This document shows positions 59,718 through 64,000 of a stretch of 64,000 bases of DNA, piece after piece (position 1 is the stretch's first letter; each line of letters opens with the position of its first letter). The notes under the pieces are model-generated. The model ran no database searches, was not told the DNA's origin, and saw only the letters and a program-made list of their open reading frames with translations. This stretch comes from Alphaproteobacteria bacterium. GTDB lineage: Bacteria; Pseudomonadota; Alphaproteobacteria; Oceanibaculales; Oceanibaculaceae. The stretch covers positions 310,001 through 374,000 of the forward strand of contig JAHJHR010000017.1 in NCBI GenBank assembly GCA_018823745.1, read 5' to 3'. The position numbers and the translations under genes were made by a program.

Positions 59718-61316
59718 TCAAGCCGCAGGGCGGACGCCGTCGCGCATCAGCTTGTAGGTGATGCTGTCGGACAGCGCATCGACCGAGGCATTCAGGATGT
59801 TCGGCGAGACGCCGACCGTGGTCCAGCGCTCCCCGTCCCGGTCCTCGGATTCGATCATCACACGGGTAATGGCGCGGGTGCCGTCATTCGGGGTCAGGAT
59901 ACGGACCTTGTAATCGACCAGCTGCAGATGCTCGACCCCCGGATAATCGCTGACCAGCGCCTTGCGCAGCGCATTGTCGAAGGCGTTCACCGGGCCGTTG
60001 CCCAAAGCCACCTCATAACGCACCGTATTGCCGATGGCGACGCTGACCGTCGCCTCGGCCTCGGTGACCAGCTGGCCACGGGCATTGAAGCGGCGCTCGT
60101 CCATGACGCGGAAGCGCTGCAAATCGAAGAATTGCGGCACATGCTCCAGCATCCGCCGGGCCAGCAGCTCGAAGCTGGCCTCGGCACCGTCATAGGCATA
60201 GCCCTCGAATTCGCGTTCCTTCACCACCTCGACCAGACGGTTGACCTTCGGGTCCTTGGCATCGACCTCCAGCCCGATCTCGCGGAACCGGGCCAGGATG
60301 TTGGAACGACCGGCCTGGTCGGAGACGACGACATGGCGGGCATTGCCGACCATCGTCGGGTCAAGATGCTCGTAGGAGCGCGGGTCCTTCTCGATGGCCG
60401 AGACATGCAGCCCGCCCTTATGGGCGAAAGCCGAATCGCCGACATAGGGCTGCTGCCGGTTCGGCTGGCGGTTCAGCCGCTCATCCAGCATGCGCGATGT
60501 CTCGCGCAGATGGCGCAGGCCATCCTCGTCGACGCCGACATCGAAACCCATCTTCAGCGCCAGGCTGGGGATCAGCGACACCAGATTGGCATTGCCGCAA
60601 CGCTCGCCCAGACCGTTCAGCGTACCCTGGACCTGCCGGACACCGGCGCGCACCGCCGCCAGGCTGTTGGCGACCGCATTCTCGGTATCGTTATGGCAGT
60701 GAATGCCCAGCCGGTCGCCGGGCACATGCTTCGTCACTTCGGTAACGATGGCTTCCACCTCATGCGGCAGCACGCCGCCATTGGTGTCGCACAGCACGAT
60801 CCAGCGCGCCCCGGCCTCATAAGCCGTCTTGGCACAGGCCAGCGCGAATTCCGGATTGGCCTTGTAGCCATCGAAGAAATGCTCGCAATCGAACATCACT
60901 TCCGAGACCCGCTCGCCGGCCAGCTTCAGGCTGTCGGCGATCATCGCCAGGTTTTCTTCCAGCGTGCAGCCCAGCGCCATGGTGACGTGGAAATCCCAGG
61001 TCTTGCCGACCAGGCACACCACCTTGGTACCGCTGTTCAGCACCGCCATCAGGCCGGGATCGTTGTCAGCACTGCGGCCCGGCCGGCGCGTCATGCCAAA
61101 GGCCGACAACCGGGCGCGGTTCAGCTTCGGCGGGGCGCCGAAAAAGGCGTCATCGGTCGGGTTCGCCCCCGGCCAGCCGCCCTCAATATAGTCAATGCCA
61201 AGACGATCGAGCGCACGGGCAATCGCAATCTTGTCCGGAACGGAGAAATCCACGCCTTGCGTCTGCCCGCCATCGCGGAGCGTGGAGTCGTAGAGATAGA
61301 CCCGCTCCTTCGTCAT
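59718..61316 (-). CDS. cimA: Citramalate synthase
   Basis: 532 residues, the long form with LeuA dimer/regulatory domain. Catalytic barrel: YDSTLRDGGQTQGVDFSVPD, ERVSEVMFDCEHFFDGYK, GIHCHNDTENAVANSLAAV with the metal HxH, and GLGERCGNANLVSLIPSL. The C-terminal domain (about 400-520) binds the end product isoleucine. It makes citramalate from pyruvate and acetyl-CoA, giving 2-oxobutyrate for isoleucine. It is upstream of the TrmJ gene, probably co-transcribed. Confidence 0.94.
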   Translation of the reverse strand: MTKERVYLYDSTLRDGGQTQGVDFSVPDKIAIARALDRLGIDYIEGGWPGANPTDDAFFGAPPKLNRARLSAFGMTRRPGRSADNDPGLMAVLNSGTKVVCLVGKTWDFHVTMALGCTLEENLAMIADSLKLAGERVSEVMFDCEHFFDGYKANPEFALACAKTAYEAGARWIVLCDTNGGVLPHEVEAIVTEVTKHVPGDRLGIHCHNDTENAVANSLAAVRAGVRQVQGTLNGLGERCGNANLVSLIPSLALKMGFDVGVDEDGLRHLRETSRMLDERLNRQPNRQQPYVGDSAFAHKGGLHVSAIEKDPRSYEHLDPTMVGNARHVVVSDQAGRSNILARFREIGLEVDAKDPKVNRLVEVVKEREFEGYAYDGAEASFELLARRMLEHVPQFFDLQRFRVMDERRFNARGQLVTEAEATVSVAIGNTVRYEVALGNGPVNAFDNALRKALVSDYPGVEHLQLVDYKVRILTPNDGTRAITRVMIESEDRDGERWTTVGVSPNILNASVDALSDSITYKLMRDGVRPAA

Positions 61317-61401
61317 GTCACTTCACCCGATTTTCCAGAATGATAAGGGGCGCGAGTATCACGGATGCCGCAGGGCGGCGCAAGCGCGGGGATGGGTGGG
61401 G

Positions 61402-62613
61402 TCAGATTGCGTTGTAAAAGGCGCCAGGCCGGGTGACCAGGCTGCGATACGACCACGTATTCACGCCGGCGGCGGCTAGCACGTCAAGTGCCCAGGATGC
61501 ACAATTTGAAAAGGTGTTATAGGAAGGTCCCCCGCCCCACCCATGGTCGCCCTCATCGTCTTTGGCTGTATCAAGATTAAGCCGGCGATCCTCGTTCATC
61601 TTCGTCATGGCCCGTGCTGCCTGATCTTCAGTTATAGGCCATGTCTTTCGTTTGAGATTGCCATCACCCAGGCTGTCAAACTCGACATAGATGCGGCCCG
61701 CTTGCCCTTTCACTGTATTCAGAAAATAACCGATCCTGCCGCGCAGTGTATCATCTGGCAGATCGCGCGGCGAAAGCCCCATGGCCATCGTCACTTTTCC
61801 GTCCATTTCAATGGTGACGAAGGCGTGCCCCACATCCAGCCGCCCATGCTTGTAGGCGTTCAGAGTAATGCTGTACTGAGGGGGGATTTTTCTGAGACGT
61901 GCTGGCCGGTTCGTGCTGAAGGCTATCGGCACGTCCAATCGTGCGCCCGGCGTATCGCCGCTGAGATAATGCCCGGCGAGAAGCGAGGTTACGCCCGCCA
62001 CTCCGATACCTATAGCGCCAAACCCGGTGAGGCCCGCGAGCCCTGCACCGGCAATACCCGCTAGAGCACCCCATGACCATCGCGGCTGCGCAACCGATTG
62101 CGGGTATCCCGCGACCTGCCGCTGCACTGGCCCTGCCTCGCCCATGCCCACCGCCATTGCCGCCTTCATCCCCATGGCGTCGGCCTGGGCTTCCAGCGTA
62201 CGGTCGCTGACCACGGCGATGCCGCTGCCGAAGGGGTTGCGCACGCGGCCCTGGCGCTGCTGCACGACATGGGCGAGTTCATGGCCGAGCAGTTGCAGCC
62301 CCTGGCGGCTGTTGGGGTCATAGCGGCCGGGCGCGAAATGGATGGTCGATCCCATGGTGAAGGCGACTGCGCCCAGCGCCGCCGCCTCCGGCCCGACACG
62401 GATGCGCACATCGCCCAGGCTGGCGCCCAGCACGCCCTCCATCCGGCGCTGGATCGCCGGCGGCAGGGAGTACCCGCCAGCACTACTGCCAAGCCGCGCC
62501 GCCATTGCGGCCGGCACCTGGAAGGCGGCGCCACCGCTCCCATGACGCTGCGCCACGTCCCCACCGGGACTCCGCCCGAATGGAAAATTCCCCTGTATGA
62601 CCCCGCTCCGCAT
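61402..62613 (-). CDS. DUF4157 protein with C-terminal permuted NlpC/P60-like domain: candidate contractile-injection-system effector
   Basis: 403 residues, no signal peptide. Domain 1 (about 48-155) is DUF4157: LPPAIQRRMEGVLGASLGDV, FTMGSTIHFAPGRYDP, zinc site HELAHVVQQ (111-119), and RTLEAQADAMG. Middle (about 178-216): a Gly/Ala-rich hydrophobic hairpin. Domain 3 (about 250-403) shows GHAFVTIEM (His263) and SNCASWALDVL (Cys371), the His-before-Cys order of circularly permuted NlpC/P60-type hydrolases, with DDEGDHGWGGG nearby. DUF4157 is known as a marker of cargo loaded in extracellular contractile injection systems. The 3' part has lower GC and different codon use than neighbours, suggesting a swapped toxin module. 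No structural eCIS gene is in the window. GGAG site before the ATG; meaB lies 40 bases upstream. Confidence 0.78.
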   Translation of the reverse strand: MRSGVIQGNFPFGRSPGGDVAQRHGSGGAAFQVPAAMAARLGSSAGGYSLPPAIQRRMEGVLGASLGDVRIRVGPEAAALGAVAFTMGSTIHFAPGRYDPNSRQGLQLLGHELAHVVQQRQGRVRNPFGSGIAVVSDRTLEAQADAMGMKAAMAVGMGEAGPVQRQVAGYPQSVAQPRWSWGALAGIAGAGLAGLTGFGAIGIGVAGVTSLLAGHYLSGDTPGARLDVPIAFSTNRPARLRKIPPQYSITLNAYKHGRLDVGHAFVTIEMDGKVTMAMGLSPRDLPDDTLRGRIGYFLNTVKGQAGRIYVEFDSLGDGNLKRKTWPITEDQAARAMTKMNEDRRLNLDTAKDDEGDHGWGGGPSYNTFSNCASWALDVLAAAGVNTWSYRSLVTRPGAFYNAI

Positions 62614-62653
62614 GGCGCGTCTCCGTGCGCTGCTTCAGCACACACAATACAAC

Positions 62654-63586
62654 CTATGGGTGTTTAAATATAGCCGCACAATCGTATGCAGAGAGACGCC
62701 TGAACGGGGCTTCCCCCGCCGGCAGCGTGATCGTGCCGGCGCAGGCAAGACCGTGCGTGCCCCAGCGTTCGCGCAGGGCATGGTGCAGCCAGGTTTCGGC
62801 CTGGGCGTGGCGCTGGCCGGCCAGGACAGGGCGCAGATGCGCGGTATGGGCGTCCAGAGCGGTCAGCAGCGCCGTAATGCCGACGCCCGTCCTGGCGGAA
62901 ACGGCGAGAACCGGCACCGCCCAGCCATCCGGCACTGCCTCGGCCAAGCCCAGAGCGCCGGTGACATCAGCAACGGCGCGGCCGGCGGCTTCCGTCATAT
63001 CCGCCTTGGTGACGGCGATGACATGCGGGATTTCGGCGATGCCGGCCTTCATGAATTGCAGCGAATCGCCGGAACCGGGCTGGACGCAGAACAGCACCGT
63101 ATCGGCGACGCCCGCGACATCCGTTTCCGACTGGCCGACGCCGACGGTTTCCAGGATCACCCGGTCATAGAGTGCCCGCATCAGGATCATTGCGGCATAG
63201 GAGATGGCGGCCAGCCCGCCCAGCCGGTCGCGTGCCGCCATGGAGCGCACGAAGATGCCGTCATCAGCCGGATCGGTATCAAGCCGTGTGCGGTCGCCCA
63301 GCAGGGCCCCGCCGCTGCGCCGGCTGGAGGGATCGACAGCGATCACGCCGATTGTCAGCCCCTGCTGCCGGTATTCCCGGATCAGCGCGCCCAGCAGCGT
63401 CGATTTGCCGACGCCGGGCGGGCCGGTCACACCCAGCACCTGGGCAAATGGGGCTGCATAGGCCGCCGCCAGCAATTCCAGCGTGTCCGGCCGGTCGGGA
63501 AAGCGTTCGATCTGCGCCAGCGCGCGGGCCAGGGCGGGCTTGCCGCCCGCCCTCAGCGCCGCAAGGCCGGGCGCAGCGCCGATCAA
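62654..63586 (-). CDS. meaB: Methylmalonyl-CoA mutase-associated GTPase MeaB
   Basis: 310 residues from TTG at 63586, which overlaps the ppdK stop codon (TTGA). G-domain motifs: [16 protein letters not shown] (Walker A), [30 protein letters not shown] (Walker B/switch), and VTKAD. MeaB guards and reloads the B12 enzyme methylmalonyl-CoA mutase. No mutase gene is in the window. A longer frame to 63709 would lie within ppdK and has no family match. Confidence 0.9.
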   Translation of the reverse strand: MIGAAPGLAALRAGGKPALARALAQIERFPDRPDTLELLAAAYAAPFAQVLGVTGPPGVGKSTLLGALIREYRQQGLTIGVIAVDPSSRRSGGALLGDRTRLDTDPADDGIFVRSMAARDRLGGLAAISYAAMILMRALYDRVILETVGVGQSETDVAGVADTVLFCVQPGSGDSLQFMKAGIAEIPHVIAVTKADMTEAAGRAVADVTGALGLAEAVPDGWAVPVLAVSARTGVGITALLTALDAHTAHLRPVLAGQRHAQAETWLHHALRERWGTHGLACAGTITLPAGEAPFRRLSAYDCAAIFKHP

Positions 63587-64000
63587 GCGTTCTCGGTCTT
63601 GCGCAAAGCCGCCTCGCCGCCGGCGATGGCAGCCTGGGCGGCCGCCAGCCGGGCGATGGGCACGCGGAAGGGCGAGCAGGACACGTAATCCAGCCCGACT
63701 TCCTGGCAATACTGGATCGAGGCCGGGTCGCCGCCATGTTCGCCGCAGATGCCCAGCTTGATGTCCGGGCGGGTCTTACGGCCCCGCTCCACGGCAATCG
63801 CCATCAATTCCCCGACACCCTCGATATCGAGAGACTGGAACGGATCGCCTTCCAGTATCCCCTGATCCTCATAGGTCTTCAGGAAGGAACCGGAATCGTC
63901 ACGCGACAGGCCGAAAGTGGTCTGCGTCAGATCATTGGTGCCGAAGCTGAAGAACTCGGCGCTCTCGGCGATCTCGGCGGCCTTCAGCGCGGCGCGCGGC
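63583..64000 (-). CDS. ppdK: Pyruvate, phosphate dikinase, C-terminal end (rest outside the window)
   Basis: The visible 138 C-terminal residues read [79 protein letters not shown]. This is the PEP/pyruvate barrel end of PPDK, with the conserved Cys of SCSPFRVP next to the catalytic site and GEHGGDP. It interconverts pyruvate and PEP with ATP and phosphate. The start lies to the right of the window. Its stop is coupled to the meaB start. Confidence 0.95.
   Translation of the reverse strand, partial: PRAALKAAEIAESAEFFSFGTNDLTQTTFGLSRDDSGSFLKTYEDQGILEGDPFQSLDIEGVGELMAIAVERGRKTRPDIKLGICGEHGGDPASIQYCQEVGLDYVSCSPFRVPIARLAAAQAAIAGGEAALRKTENA

Noticed and set aside
1..64000. CRISPR arrays, tRNA/rRNA genes, insertion sequences, prophage
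   Set aside because: No regularly spaced repeats, no cloverleaf-like segments in the gaps and no transposase or phage protein motifs were seen.

Overview
The window is high-GC, tightly packed bacterial DNA. It looks like an alphaproteobacterium of the Rhodospirillales/rhizobial type. Supporting features are a cbb3 oxidase operon with fixGHIS-type assembly genes, FNR/FixK-type boxes, several TRAP transporters of both the DctP and TAXI kinds, a PHB-depolymerase-like esterase and a large CheB/CheR-type sensor fusion. I cannot name the species from sequence alone. I found no rRNA, tRNA, CRISPR array, insertion sequence or prophage.

Layout. 1-6.8 kb: start of an RND efflux adaptor gene diverging from a TetR regulator; a molybdenum-hydroxylase set (2Fe-2S subunit, Mo subunit, dihaem cytochrome c) with its own divergent TetR; a tartrate/D-malate dehydrogenase. 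7.0-8.4 kb: mannose-1-phosphate guanylyltransferase/phosphomannose isomerase. 8.4-22.0 kb: one long leftward operon of eleven genes (degenerate DUF35 OB-fold protein, thiolase-like protein lacking the nucleophilic Cys, NDP-forming acyl-CoA ligase, MaoC hydratase, enoyl-CoA hydratase, SDR, TAXI receptor, fused TRAP permease, three acyl-CoA dehydrogenases). It faces an IclR regulator across a 41-bp near-perfect palindrome and reads as import plus CoA-dependent degradation of an unidentified organic acid. 23-24.4 kb: isochorismatase-like hydrolase and a DUF2238 membrane protein.

24.4-37.5 kb is a low-oxygen respiration block. It holds a universal stress protein, ccoS-ccoI-ccoH-ccoG-SafE leftward, a 63-residue membrane protein plus ccoNOQP rightward, a 119-residue protein of unknown function and an acyl-CoA ligase fused to a GNAT acetyltransferase. 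Four FNR/FixK-type boxes sit at positions that fit these transcription units. 37.6-41.7 kb: a ribbon-helix-helix regulator with an operator-like repeat, a PHB-depolymerase-family esterase, a FAD amine/amino-acid oxidase type enzyme and a fatty acid desaturase. 42.1-46.5 kb: a 1477-residue CheB-CheR-PAS-kinase-REC-REC-LuxR protein behind a strikingly AT-rich 0.2-kb island. 46.5-55.2 kb: an MFS transporter, a DctPQM TRAP system and a divergent TAXI TRAP system that includes a DUF1850 lipoprotein with no normal start codon.

55.2-64 kb: a ParD/ParE-like toxin-antitoxin pair, an unknown helical protein, an SRAP (YedK/HMCES) peptidase, a P1-family peptidase, rpsD, a TrmJ-type RNA methyltransferase, citramalate synthase, an orphan DUF4157 protein carrying a C-terminal H...NC cysteine-hydrolase-like domain (a candidate contractile-injection-system effector), meaB, and the C-terminus of pyruvate phosphate dikinase. 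The strongest leads for something new are the retro-aldolase-like catabolic operon, the DUF4157 candidate effector, and the unknown gene in the FixK-type regulon.
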